The position numbers were made by a program, and so were the translations under genes. This document shows, piece by piece, positions 47,472 through 56,161 of a stretch of 64,000 bases of DNA. Source of the stretch: Afipia massiliensis (lineage in GTDB: Bacteria; Pseudomonadota; Alphaproteobacteria; Rhizobiales; Xanthobacteraceae); the NCBI RefSeq assembly GCF_014203115.1, contig NZ_JACHIJ010000001.1, forward strand, positions 806,001-870,000, read 5' to 3'. Positions within the stretch are counted from its first letter, which is position 1. Every line of letters begins with the position of its first letter. Below the pieces are notes generated by a model. It searched no databases, was not told where the DNA came from, and saw only the letters and a list, made by a program, of their open reading frames with translations.

Positions 47472-48260
47472 ATGCTCAAGATGACAAACAAGCGACAGAC
47501 GCTGATCCTCGAAATCGTGCGCGAAAAGGGTTTCGCCTCGATCGAGCACCTTGCTGCGCATTTCAACGTGACGCAGCAAACCGCGCGCCGCATCGTGAAC
47601 CAGCTCTGCGATCAGGGTTTGTTGCGCCGCATCCATGGCGGCGTCGGCTTGCCGGTCTCGAACCAGAATCTGGCCTATGAAAGCCGGCAGGGGCTGAACT
47701 TCGAAGCCAAGCGGCAGATCGCCCAGGCGGTCTTCAATTTCATTCCCGACGGCGCGTCGATCATGATCGGGCTCGGGACGACGCCCGAATATGTCGCGCG
47801 GGCGCTCGCGGACCGCAAAAATCTGCGCGTCATCACCAACAATCTCAATGTGGCGTCTGCGTTCGCACGCAACCCCGATGTCGAGATCACGATCGCCGGC
47901 GGAACACTGCGCCCGCTCGATCGCGACATCATCGGCGACGCGGCTGTGCGCTTCTTCTCGCGCTTCAAGGTGGACGTCGGGATATTCGGCGTCGGCGGCA
48001 TCGACGAGGAAGGCACGTTGCTCGATTTTTATTCCGGCGAGGTCCAGGCGCGCCAAGCCATCGTCGCGAATTGCCGGACCGCCCTGCTCGTCGCCGACGC
48101 CAGCAAATTCGGCCGCAGCGCCACCGTCCGCGGTGGACACGTCAGCGACTGCCATCATCTTTTTACGGACAAGCCGCTTCAGGCTGATTTTCAACGGATC
48201 GCCGAACAATATGGCGACAAGATCCGCGTCGTGGGCGACGGCCGCGTGCAGGCCGCCTAA
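47472..48260 (+). CDS. DeoR/GlpR family transcriptional repressor
   Basis: About 262 residues. An N-terminal helix-turn-helix (FASIEHLAAHFNVTQQTARR) is followed by the DeoR effector domain with IMIGLGTTPEYVARAL and the sugar-phosphate-isomerase-like end DASKFGRSATVRGG. E. coli GlpR responds to glycerol-3-phosphate. I start at ATG 47472 (MLKMTNKRQ); ATG 47481 is close behind. The frame is open to 47409, but that would include the leader just after the operator. Confidence 0.9.
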   Translation: MLKMTNKRQTLILEIVREKGFASIEHLAAHFNVTQQTARRIVNQLCDQGLLRRIHGGVGLPVSNQNLAYESRQGLNFEAKRQIAQAVFNFIPDGASIMIGLGTTPEYVARALADRKNLRVITNNLNVASAFARNPDVEITIAGGTLRPLDRDIIGDAAVRFFSRFKVDVGIFGVGGIDEEGTLLDFYSGEVQARQAIVANCRTALLVADASKFGRSATVRGGHVSDCHHLFTDKPLQADFQRIAEQYGDKIRVVGDGRVQAA

Positions 48261-48291
48261 ACTCCTTTCGGCGCTCTAAGGGGACTCGATC

Positions 48292-49941
48292 ATGACCCTG
48301 GCCATCAACCTGATCGACCTTGCCGGGTTCATCGCCTTGCTGCTGTGGGGCACCCATATGGTGCAAACCGGCATCCAGCGCGCCTTCGGTTCGAAGTTGC
48401 GCGCGATCCTCGGCAGCGCCTTGCGGAATCGCTTTCGCGCGTTCCTTGCAGGCATGGGTGTCACGGCAGTCCTCCAGAGCAGCACCGCAACCGGATTGAT
48501 GACGGCTGGTTTCGCAGCGGGCGGTTTCATGGGGCTGGTGCCCGCCCTCGCCGTCATGCTTGGCGCCAATGTCGGGACGACCTTGATCGTCCAGGTTCTC
48601 TCGTTCGACGTCACACTGGTCGCACCCGCCCTCGTCCTGATCGGCATGCTGATGTTTCGCAGAGATTCGCGGACGCAGGCCCACGATCTTGGCCGCGTGT
48701 TCATCGGTCTCGGATTAATGCTCCTTGCGCTGCGCCACCTCCTCGATCTCATGACGGGCTACGAGAGTTCGCCGACCTTGGCCGCGCTGCTGGGCCTTAT
48801 CTCGTCATCATGGTTGCTGGATGTATGTCTTGCGGCCGCATTGACATGGGCTGCCCATTCGAGCGTCGCCATCGTCCTGCTGATCATGTCGCTGGCGACA
48901 AAGGGGATCGTACCTCCGGATGCCGCCTTTGCGCTGGTACTCGGCGCAAACATCGGAACGGCTATCAATCCCCTGATTGAAGGCCCGGCGGGAGACGACC
49001 CGGCTGCCAAACGGCCCGCGCTCGGGAACCTGATCGGCCGTCTTGTCGGCGTTGCTCTCGCAATCGGTTTTCTGGGGCCGATCAGTCAGTTCATCATGGC
49101 GATAGAGCCAAACAAAGCGCGCGCCGTTGCCGACTTTCACACGCTTTTCAACCTCGCCATCGCGGTGGTGTCACTGCCACTGCTGACACCTTTTGCATCG
49201 CTGCTTCGCCGCTTGCTTCCTGACCGAGCTGATCCGGCCGATCCGGCGCGGCCGCTCTACCTCGACCCCGCGGCAAAGGAGACGCCCATCGTTGCTCTCG
49301 GCGCAGCTTCGCGCGAAGCGCTGCGTCTGGCGGACGTGCTGGAAGAAATGCTGCTGGGGGTCAACGCCGGGCTCGCAAAGGGAGACCGCCGGCTACTCGT
49401 GGAAATCCGGCGGCGCGAAGATATCCTCGACAAGCTTAACATTGCGATCAAGTCGTACCTGACATCGCTCGATCCGGACGAGTTGAATGAGACGGATCAG
49501 CGTCGCCTGAATGAAATTCTGACGTTCACAATGAACATCGAACAAGCCGGCGATGTGGTGGACCGCAATTTCCTGCCGCACGCTTCCAAGCGGCTCAAGC
49601 GCGGCCTTGTTTTCTCCCACGAGGAGCAGAGCGATCTGACTGCGATGATCGCGCGACTTGCGGTCAATCTCAAGACGGCGGCTTCGCTGTTCGTCACCGA
49701 AGACCCGCGAACTGCACGGCTGCTGGTCGATGAGAAGGCCGTTTTCAGGGATGCAGAAACAAAGGCGACCGCTTCGCATTTCGACAGACTCAGGGACAGC
49801 GATCTTCAGACCGCCCAAGCCAGTTCGATCCATCTCGATCTGCTGCGCGACATGAAGCTGATCAATTCGTACATTGTCGCCGCAGCTGCATATCCCGTGC
49901 TGGAGCGCACCGGAGCGTTGTTGCCAAGCCGGATGACATAA
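48292..49941 (+). CDS. Na/Pi cotransporter family protein with PhoU-like tail
   Basis: 549 residues. The membrane part (about 1-310) has two copies of the NptA/PNaS motif: VLQSSTATGLMTAGFAAGG and LTWAAHSSVAIVLLIM, each with the QSS/HSS turn that contributes to phosphate and sodium binding. A cytoplasmic PhoU-like helical domain (about 340-540) follows. Such proteins export or import phosphate. It is 31 bp after the GlpR-like gene with AAGGGG upstream of ATG, so it is probably co-transcribed. Phosphate released from imported organophosphates would give it a purpose. Confidence 0.92.
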   Translation: MTLAINLIDLAGFIALLLWGTHMVQTGIQRAFGSKLRAILGSALRNRFRAFLAGMGVTAVLQSSTATGLMTAGFAAGGFMGLVPALAVMLGANVGTTLIVQVLSFDVTLVAPALVLIGMLMFRRDSRTQAHDLGRVFIGLGLMLLALRHLLDLMTGYESSPTLAALLGLISSSWLLDVCLAAALTWAAHSSVAIVLLIMSLATKGIVPPDAAFALVLGANIGTAINPLIEGPAGDDPAAKRPALGNLIGRLVGVALAIGFLGPISQFIMAIEPNKARAVADFHTLFNLAIAVVSLPLLTPFASLLRRLLPDRADPADPARPLYLDPAAKETPIVALGAASREALRLADVLEEMLLGVNAGLAKGDRRLLVEIRRREDILDKLNIAIKSYLTSLDPDELNETDQRRLNEILTFTMNIEQAGDVVDRNFLPHASKRLKRGLVFSHEEQSDLTAMIARLAVNLKTAASLFVTEDPRTARLLVDEKAVFRDAETKATASHFDRLRDSDLQTAQASSIHLDLLRDMKLINSYIVAAAAYPVLERTGALLPSRMT

Positions 49942-49979
49942 GCCTCGCTGGTTTGCGCCAGCAGTACGATGCTCGTCGA

Positions 49980-50753
49980 CTAGCGCTCGACGAACGCCTT
50001 TTCGATCACGAACTCGCCCGGCTCGCCGTGATTGCCTTCGGTAAAGCCTTTGTCGAGCAACAGTGTACGAGTGTCCTGCAACAACGCGGGGCTGCCGCAG
50101 ATCATGACGCGATCATGTGCAGCCTCGAGTGGCGCGAGACCCGTATCGTTGAACAGCTTGCCTGACGTCATCAGATCGGTGATCCGGCCGCGATTGCGGA
50201 ACGGGTCGCGGGTGACCGTCGGATAGTAGATCAGCTGGTTGCGCACCAGTTCGCCGATCAAGTCGTCTTTCGGCAGATGCTCATTGATCATCTCCCCATA
50301 CGCCAGCTCGGCGACATGGCGACAACCGTGCAGCAATACAACCTTTTCGAACCGGTCGTAGGTTTCCGGATCCTTGATGACGCTCAGGAACGGCGCGAGC
50401 CCGGTTCCGGTACCGACCAGATAGAGATTCCGGCCATCCTTCAGATTGTCGATGACAAGCGTGCCGGTCGCCTTGCGGCCAACGATGATCTCGTCGCCTT
50501 TCTTCAAGTGCTGCAGACGCGAGGTCAGCGGCCCGTCCGGCACCTTGATGGAGAAAAATTCGAGCCGGTCCTCGTAGTTGGCGCTCGCCACACTATAGGC
50601 ACGCAGCAGCGGCTTCTCGCCGACCTTCAGGCCGATCATGGTGAATTCGCCGTTCCGGAAGCGGAACGACGGATCGCGTGTGGTGGTGAAGCTGAACAGC
50701 GTGTCGGTCCAGTGATGGACGCTGAGGACGCTCTCCTGATTGAAGTTGCTCAT
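49980..50753 (-). CDS. fpr: ferredoxin-NADP reductase
   Basis: 257 residues. The FAD site is RAYSVASANYEDRLEF (RxYS motif), NADP binding is in LVGTGTGLAPFLSVI, and the end AFVER is typical of bacterial Fpr. It exchanges electrons between NADPH and ferredoxin or flavodoxin. It is divergent from the enamidase gene, across a GTATAC palindrome shared with the hydroxynicotinate reductase and hydroxylase genes, so a role in feeding low-potential electrons to that reductase is plausible. It could equally be the general housekeeping Fpr. The start is ATG 50753 (MSNFNQESV). Confidence 0.92.
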   Translation of the reverse strand: MSNFNQESVLSVHHWTDTLFSFTTTRDPSFRFRNGEFTMIGLKVGEKPLLRAYSVASANYEDRLEFFSIKVPDGPLTSRLQHLKKGDEIIVGRKATGTLVIDNLKDGRNLYLVGTGTGLAPFLSVIKDPETYDRFEKVVLLHGCRHVAELAYGEMINEHLPKDDLIGELVRNQLIYYPTVTRDPFRNRGRITDLMTSGKLFNDTGLAPLEAAHDRVMICGSPALLQDTRTLLLDKGFTEGNHGEPGEFVIEKAFVER

Positions 50754-50830
50754 GTCGCTCGATCCGGTGTGCGGGTCTGATCGCGGGGCAAAATCAAAAA
50801 ACGCAGAGACAGATTGCCTCGCCAAATTTC

Positions 50831-50844
50831 ATTTGTATACTAAT
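50831..50844. promoter_or_regulatory. GTATAC-core operator between fpr and enamidase
   Basis: ATTTGTATACTAAT is symmetric at 12 of 14 positions. Its core TTTGTATAC is shared with the palindrome at 61280-61295. It lies 86 bp before the enamidase ATG and 78 bp before the fpr ATG, able to serve both. Confidence 0.65.
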
Positions 50845-50929
50845 GAATAATCCAACTTGATCCCGCCGTCAAGGCGCGCTCAAGTTGGCGCCGACCCGCC
50901 GCCAAGCTCCTGAACCGAAGGAATAATCC

Positions 50930-52129
50930 ATGTCCCACGATGCGCCCCAGGGCTCTGCCGGCCCCACCAAGCTGGTGATCCGCAACATCGGTCTCATCCT
51001 GAGCGGGGCGATGGAAAAGCCGATCCTGGATGCCGACACCATCGTCGCGGAGAACGGCAAGATCACCGCGATCGGGCGGGCCAAGGACATCGACGCGGAA
51101 GGCGCGACCACCACCATCGATGCCAACGGCACGACGGTGACCCCCGGCCTGATCGACAGTCACGTCCATCCGGTCGCCGGCGACTGGACGCCGCGACAGA
51201 ATCAGATCGGCTGGATCGACAGCTTTCTGAACGGCGGCGTGACCACCATGATCTCGGCCGGCGAGGTTCACATGCCCGGCCGTCCACGCGACGTCGTCGG
51301 CGTCAAGGCCATGGCGATCTTTGCCCAGCGGGCGTTCGACAATCTGCGCCCCGGTGGCGTCAAGGTTCATGCCGGGGCACCGGTGATCGAGCCGGGGATG
51401 ACAGAAGAAGACTTCAAGGAATTGGCCGCAGCCGGGGTCAGGCTGCTTGGTGAAGTCGGCCTCGGCGGCGTCAAGGACGGCCCAACTGCGCGCAAGATGG
51501 TAGCGTGGGCGCGCAAATACGGCATCCAGAGCACGATTCACACCGGCGGTCCGTCCATTCCAGGATCCGGCCTGATCGACGCGGACGTCGTGCTGGAAGC
51601 CGACACCGACGTCATCGGCCACATCAATGGCGGCCACACCGCCCTGCCCGATGGGCAGATCCGTTGCATCTGCGAGGGCTGCAAACGCGGCCTCGAACTG
51701 GTTCACAACGGCAACGAGCGCGCCGCGCTCTATACGCTGCGGATTGCCCGCGAGATGAAAGAGCTGAACCGCGTTATTCTCGGTACCGACGCGCCAGCGG
51801 GTTCAGGCGTGCAACCTCTCGGCATTCTACGCATGGTGTCATTGCTGTCGTCGCTCGGCGATGTGCCTGCCGAAATCGCGTTCTGCTTTGCGACGGGCAA
51901 CACCGCGCGGATGCGCGCGCTGGATTGCGGCATTATCGAAGTCGGCCGCGCCGCAGACTTCGTCATCATGGACAGAGCGCAGCACTCGGCCGGAAAGAAT
52001 ATTCTGGAGAGTGTTCAACTCGGCGACCTGCCCGGCATCGGCATGACCATCATCGACGGCATCGTCCGTACCCAGCGCAGCCGCAACACGCCGCCAGCGA
52101 CCAAGGTGCCGGAGATTGTCGCACACTAG
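50930..52129 (+). CDS. enamidase-like amidohydrolase
   Basis: 399 residues of the amidohydrolase superfamily. It has an N-terminal beta domain, the metal motif TPGLIDSHVHPVAG, His residues in IQSTIHTGG and DVIGHINGGH, and the conserved Asp in ILGTDAPAGSG. It resembles the enamidase of Eubacterium barkeri, which opens the ring of 1,4,5,6-tetrahydro-6-oxonicotinate to give 2-formylglutarate and ammonia. The 6-hydroxynicotinate reductase in the same window supports that assignment. It could instead be a hydantoinase-like or other cyclic amidase. Confidence 0.82.
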   Translation: MSHDAPQGSAGPTKLVIRNIGLILSGAMEKPILDADTIVAENGKITAIGRAKDIDAEGATTTIDANGTTVTPGLIDSHVHPVAGDWTPRQNQIGWIDSFLNGGVTTMISAGEVHMPGRPRDVVGVKAMAIFAQRAFDNLRPGGVKVHAGAPVIEPGMTEEDFKELAAAGVRLLGEVGLGGVKDGPTARKMVAWARKYGIQSTIHTGGPSIPGSGLIDADVVLEADTDVIGHINGGHTALPDGQIRCICEGCKRGLELVHNGNERAALYTLRIAREMKELNRVILGTDAPAGSGVQPLGILRMVSLLSSLGDVPAEIAFCFATGNTARMRALDCGIIEVGRAADFVIMDRAQHSAGKNILESVQLGDLPGIGMTIIDGIVRTQRSRNTPPATKVPEIVAH

Positions 52130-52140
52130 TCAGCGATCCA

Positions 52141-52677
52141 TCACCTCAGCTTGCTCAGCAGCGCGACAAAGGTTTCGCGCTCCTTTGCATCGAGCGGAGC
52201 AAGCGTTTCCTTGGTGATGGCCAGCGCATTCGGCGCGGCCTTCTCGGCCATTACCTGCCCTGCACGGGTCAGGCTGACCAGAAGCCGGCGGCCGTCCTGC
52301 GGGTCGGAGCTGGTCTCGGTCAGGCCCCGCGCGGTCAACCGATCGATCACGCCCTTGATGGTGGCAACATCCATTGCCGTCAAACGACCGAGCTGGTTCT
52401 GAGAGCACGGCCCGGTCTCGGTGAGTTTCGCCAAAGCCGCCCACTGCGTCGGTGTCAGATTGATCCCGATTTCCTTCGCAAAGATCGTCGCGTGGCGTTG
52501 CCAGACCTGACGCAGGATGAATCCAATCTGATCGTCGAGGACATAGGATGGCTTTGGCCCCTTGGTACTCCGTTTGGGAGCGGCTCCCTTGATCAAGGTT
52601 GTCGCTTTACTTTGAGCACCGGCATTGTTCAGCGCGGCCTTATTAAGAGCAGCCTTATTCAGAGCAGCTTTGGCCAT
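52141..52677 (-). CDS. MarR family regulator with repetitive N-terminus
   Basis: 178 residues. A MarR winged helix (about 60-165) has SQNQLGRLTAMDVATIKGVI and the wing DPQDGRRLLVSLTRAG. Before it is a tail of roughly 40 residues with three KAALN repeats (AKAALNKAALNKAALNNAG), encoded by a tandem 15-bp unit, and many lysines. GGGGGA precedes the ATG. It lies between enamidase (convergent) and the ABC importer (same strand) and is the only regulator in this region, so it is the best candidate to bind the GTATAC palindromes. Confidence 0.9.
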   Translation of the reverse strand: MAKAALNKAALNKAALNNAGAQSKATTLIKGAAPKRSTKGPKPSYVLDDQIGFILRQVWQRHATIFAKEIGINLTPTQWAALAKLTETGPCSQNQLGRLTAMDVATIKGVIDRLTARGLTETSSDPQDGRRLLVSLTRAGQVMAEKAAPNALAITKETLAPLDAKERETFVALLSKLR

Positions 52678-52727
52678 TCTTTTCCCCCAGCATTTCTTCT
52701 TGCCTGACGGTGTGAGCCGCCCACCAG

Positions 52728-53432
52728 TTACACAGCCAGATGCGCATCGCGAATGTCCGGGCGAGCCTCGAGTTCGCTCATCGTGCCGCTGAAGCAGATG
52801 CGGCCACGCTCGATGATATAGGCACGGTCCGATATCAGATTCGCAAAGTGGAGATTCTGCTCGGAGACGACGATGCTGACGCCCTCCTTCTTCATCGCCA
52901 AGATCGCGCCCACCATCTGCTCGACGATCTTCGGCGACAATCCCTCGGATGGCTCATCCAGCAACACCAGTGACGGATTTCCCATCAAGGTCCTCGCGAT
53001 GGTCAGCATCTGTTGCTCACCGCCGCTCATGCGCCCGCCCATGCGGCCGCGCATCTCGCCGAGATTGGGAAACAGGTTGAACAGCTTCTCGCGGGTCCAC
53101 TGCGGTGCATTCAATCGCGGCGGCTGTCGTCCAACTTCGAGATTTTCATCAACGGTAAGGTCTGTGAATATTCGCCGCTCTTCCGGCACATAGCCAAGCC
53201 CGCTGCGGACAATGGCGTGGGTCGGCTGGTTCGAAACGTCCTGTCCTTCGAAAACAATCTGGCCTTCGCGCTGTTCGACCAGACCGACAATCGACCTGAA
53301 CGTTGTCGACTTTCCCGCGCCGTTTCGGCCGAGAAGCGCCACGACCTCTCCATCACCTACCTCAAGCGCAACATCGAACAGGATATGCGCTGGCCCGTAA
53401 TAGCTGTTTAGTCCCTGCACCGAGAGCTTCAT
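52728..53432 (-). CDS. branched-chain-type ABC transporter ATPase, LivF-like
   Basis: 234 residues with Walker A GRNGAGKST, signature MSGGEQQMLTIARTL, Walker B LVLLDEPSEGLSP and the LivF-type end. One of two ATPases of a hydrophobic-amino-acid/aromatic-acid importer. It overlaps the LivG-like gene by 4 bp. It is the last gene of the long minus-strand run beginning at 6-hydroxynicotinate reductase. Confidence 0.93.
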   Translation of the reverse strand: MKLSVQGLNSYYGPAHILFDVALEVGDGEVVALLGRNGAGKSTTFRSIVGLVEQREGQIVFEGQDVSNQPTHAIVRSGLGYVPEERRIFTDLTVDENLEVGRQPPRLNAPQWTREKLFNLFPNLGEMRGRMGGRMSGGEQQMLTIARTLMGNPSLVLLDEPSEGLSPKIVEQMVGAILAMKKEGVSIVVSEQNLHFANLISDRAYIIERGRICFSGTMSELEARPDIRDAHLAV

Positions 53433-54220
53433 GCCGAAGCTCCCTCGCGATGGCGTGCGTCGTACACCAGGCCTTCTCCGAGATAGATTGCGCGAACCTG
53501 CGGATTGCGCCGGACTTCCTCCGGCGAGCCCTCCGCGATCAGCGAGCCACGGTTGAGCACAAGGATACGGTCGGCATGTTCGAACACCACATCCATGTCG
53601 TGTTCGGTGAACAGAACCCCAATCGATTTTTCCCGCGCGATCCGCGCGGTAAGCTGCATCAGCGCGATACGCTCGCGCGGCGCCATGCCTGCGGTCGGCT
53701 CGTCCATTAAAAGTAGCTTTGGTTGATTGGCGAGCGCGATTGCAAGCTCAAGGCGCTTGAGATCGCCATAGGCGAGTTCTCCACATGGCCGGTCCGCATA
53801 GCCACTCATCCCGACGAGATCGAGCAGACGGTCGGCCTCAGTACGTTCGAATCCAGCGGTCGAGCGCCACATATTAAAAAGCTCGGAATTGTATGACACG
53901 AGGGGGACCTGCACGTTTTCACGCACAGTCATGGTGGGAAACGTCGCCGTAATCTGGAAGGTGCGCCCGACACCGAGCCGCCAGATCGTACGTGGTTTCT
54001 TGCCAACCGTGTCCTGGCCAAGCAAATGGATCTTGCCGCTGTCCGGCATGTTCTGGCCGTTGAGCATGTCGAAACACGTGCTCTTGCCAGCGCCGTTCGG
54101 ACCGATCAGCGCCAGAATTTCGCCCGCCATGAGCGAGAACGACACGCCGCGCACGGCGTGTACGCCACCGTAGGATTTTGTCAGGCCTTCGACTGCAAGC
54201 AGTGTGGGTGCGACATTCAT
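53429..54220 (-). CDS. branched-chain-type ABC transporter ATPase, LivG-like
   Basis: 263 residues with Walker A GPNGAGKST, the signature region ELAYGDLKRLELAIALA, Walker B LLLMDEPTAGM, and the LivG-type C-terminal extension (YLGEGLVYDARH). It overlaps the fused permease gene by 4 bp and livF-like by 4 bp. Confidence 0.93.
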   Translation of the reverse strand: MNVAPTLLAVEGLTKSYGGVHAVRGVSFSLMAGEILALIGPNGAGKSTCFDMLNGQNMPDSGKIHLLGQDTVGKKPRTIWRLGVGRTFQITATFPTMTVRENVQVPLVSYNSELFNMWRSTAGFERTEADRLLDLVGMSGYADRPCGELAYGDLKRLELAIALANQPKLLLMDEPTAGMAPRERIALMQLTARIAREKSIGVLFTEHDMDVVFEHADRILVLNRGSLIAEGSPEEVRRNPQVRAIYLGEGLVYDARHREGASA

Positions 54221-56103
54221 TCAGCGGTCTCGATCCGTGATGCCACAATGGCAGATTTCGACGATTGCGACTGACGCCGTGCGCGAATGGTTTCGATCAT
54301 ACCGACAATGCCCTTCGGGAAGGCAACCACGATCAGTACGATAATCGCGCCAAGCACCAGTTTGGACAAATCCGTCTGGCTCACCAGCCAGATGTTGAGG
54401 GCCTTGAAGACGATGGCGCCGACCACCGCGCCTGATACCGTCTCGACGCCGCCGAGCAGCACCATCACCAGCGCATCCACCGACAGAGAAATGCCAAGAC
54501 TATCGGGGAAAACGCTGCCCTTGAGATACGCGAACAACGCACCGGCTACACCCGCGACGGTGCCTGCGATCACAAACGCGGTCCATTGAATGCGTTTGCC
54601 GTCGATACCGATCGCTTCGCTCCGCAGGATGGAATCCCGTGTCGCGCGCAAAGCGTAACCGAACGGTGAGAATACGATGACGCGAAGCACCACCACCGCC
54701 AGCGTCGCGATGCCCAGCGACAGCCAGTAGAAACTGGCAGGCCCTGCTGCCCACGCCGCGGGCCAGACTCCCAATATTCCATTATCACCGCCGGTTACGC
54801 CCACCCACTGAAATGCAATCGACCAGACGATTTGTGCAAAGGCCAGCGTCAGCATCGCAAAGTAAACGCCTGACAGTTGAACCGCGAAGAATCCGAAAAT
54901 TGCCGCACCGAACAGTCCAAACAGCGGCCCGAGCAGCAGACACGCAATCATCGGCAGGCCCGCGGCCTTGGCGAAGAATGCGACGCCATAGGCCCCTAGG
55001 CCAAAGTAGGCCGCATGGCCAAACGACGCGAGGCCGCCGACCGACATCAGGAAATGCAGACTGGCCGCGATGATCACAAAGATCGCGATCTCCGCGCCGA
55101 CGTTGAGTGCGTAGTTGCCGCCAAACAGCGGCAATGCTGCCGCCACAATCAACACGGCCAGCGTCGCAAAACGTTCGTTCATCGTGAGCGGCCGCCACGG
55201 ACGAACCGTGAGCCCTGGCGTCTTGCGCGCCGGCGCTTCCGGTTTTCCGAACAGACCCCACGGCCGAACGATGAGGACCGCAGCCATGACAAGAAAGACG
55301 AGAATGATCGAGATCTTCGGGAATATCAGGATTCCGAACGCGTTGAGCTCGGAGACCAGCACCGCTGCAACGAACGCACCAATGATGCTGCCGAGGCCAC
55401 CGATCACAACCACCACGAAAACATCAACGATGATGCGCAGATCCATCGCATGATGAACGGCATCACGCGGGATTTGCAGCGCGCCGCCGAGCGCGGCCAG
55501 AAACACACCAAGCGCGAACACGCTGGTGAAAAGCCACTTCTGGTTGACACCGAGCGCGGCCACCATGTCGCGATCCTGCGTCGCTGCGCGAACCAGAACG
55601 CCCCAGCGCGTGCGCCGGAACAACAGCCACAAGACGCCCAGCACCACGGGACTGAGCACAATCAGAAACAGGTCGTAGGTTGGAATGTTCTGGCCGAAGA
55701 AGTCCACCGCGCCACGGAATCCGGGTGCGCGGCGACCCACCAGATCATCCGGCCCCCAGATCAGAACCACGATATCCTGCACCATCAGGGTCAGGCCGAA
55801 AGTGGCGAGAAGCTGGAACAGTTCCGGCGACTTATAAATCCGCCGCAGCAACACCATTTCGACCAACACGCCAAGAACCGCAACGACAAGCGCCGCGACG
55901 ACAATACCGCCCCAGAATCCCAGCGCACCGGACAACCGCTCAGTCAGGGTGAACGCAACATAGGCGCCCAGCATGTAGAACGCGCCATGCGCGAAATTCA
56001 CGATCCGCGTCACGCCGAAGATAATCGACAGGCCCGATGCCACGAGGAACAGCGACGCCGCGCTCGCTAGACCAGTCAGGAACTGAACAAAGTAGAAGCT
56101 CAT
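54217..56103 (-). CDS. fused LivH-LivM ABC permease
   Basis: 628 residues in which the two permeases, normally separate, form one chain. The LivH-like half is about 1-290 (SGLSIIFGVTRIVNFAHGAF near the start). A linker with RKTPGLTVRPWRP follows, then the LivM-like half from about 315 (GGLASFGHAAYFGLGAYGVA and RATRDSILRSEAIGID). There is no frameshift or internal stop. The start is ATG 56103 (MSFYFVQFLTG), after the binding-protein gene. Confidence 0.92.
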   Translation of the reverse strand: MSFYFVQFLTGLASAASLFLVASGLSIIFGVTRIVNFAHGAFYMLGAYVAFTLTERLSGALGFWGGIVVAALVVAVLGVLVEMVLLRRIYKSPELFQLLATFGLTLMVQDIVVLIWGPDDLVGRRAPGFRGAVDFFGQNIPTYDLFLIVLSPVVLGVLWLLFRRTRWGVLVRAATQDRDMVAALGVNQKWLFTSVFALGVFLAALGGALQIPRDAVHHAMDLRIIVDVFVVVVIGGLGSIIGAFVAAVLVSELNAFGILIFPKISIILVFLVMAAVLIVRPWGLFGKPEAPARKTPGLTVRPWRPLTMNERFATLAVLIVAAALPLFGGNYALNVGAEIAIFVIIAASLHFLMSVGGLASFGHAAYFGLGAYGVAFFAKAAGLPMIACLLLGPLFGLFGAAIFGFFAVQLSGVYFAMLTLAFAQIVWSIAFQWVGVTGGDNGILGVWPAAWAAGPASFYWLSLGIATLAVVVLRVIVFSPFGYALRATRDSILRSEAIGIDGKRIQWTAFVIAGTVAGVAGALFAYLKGSVFPDSLGISLSVDALVMVLLGGVETVSGAVVGAIVFKALNIWLVSQTDLSKLVLGAIIVLIVVAFPKGIVGMIETIRARRQSQSSKSAIVASRIETAE

Positions 56104-56161
56104 ATGCGATCCAGGGGCTGGAAAATGCCGCGGGCGCATCGCGCGCCCGCGGTCGTCAACA

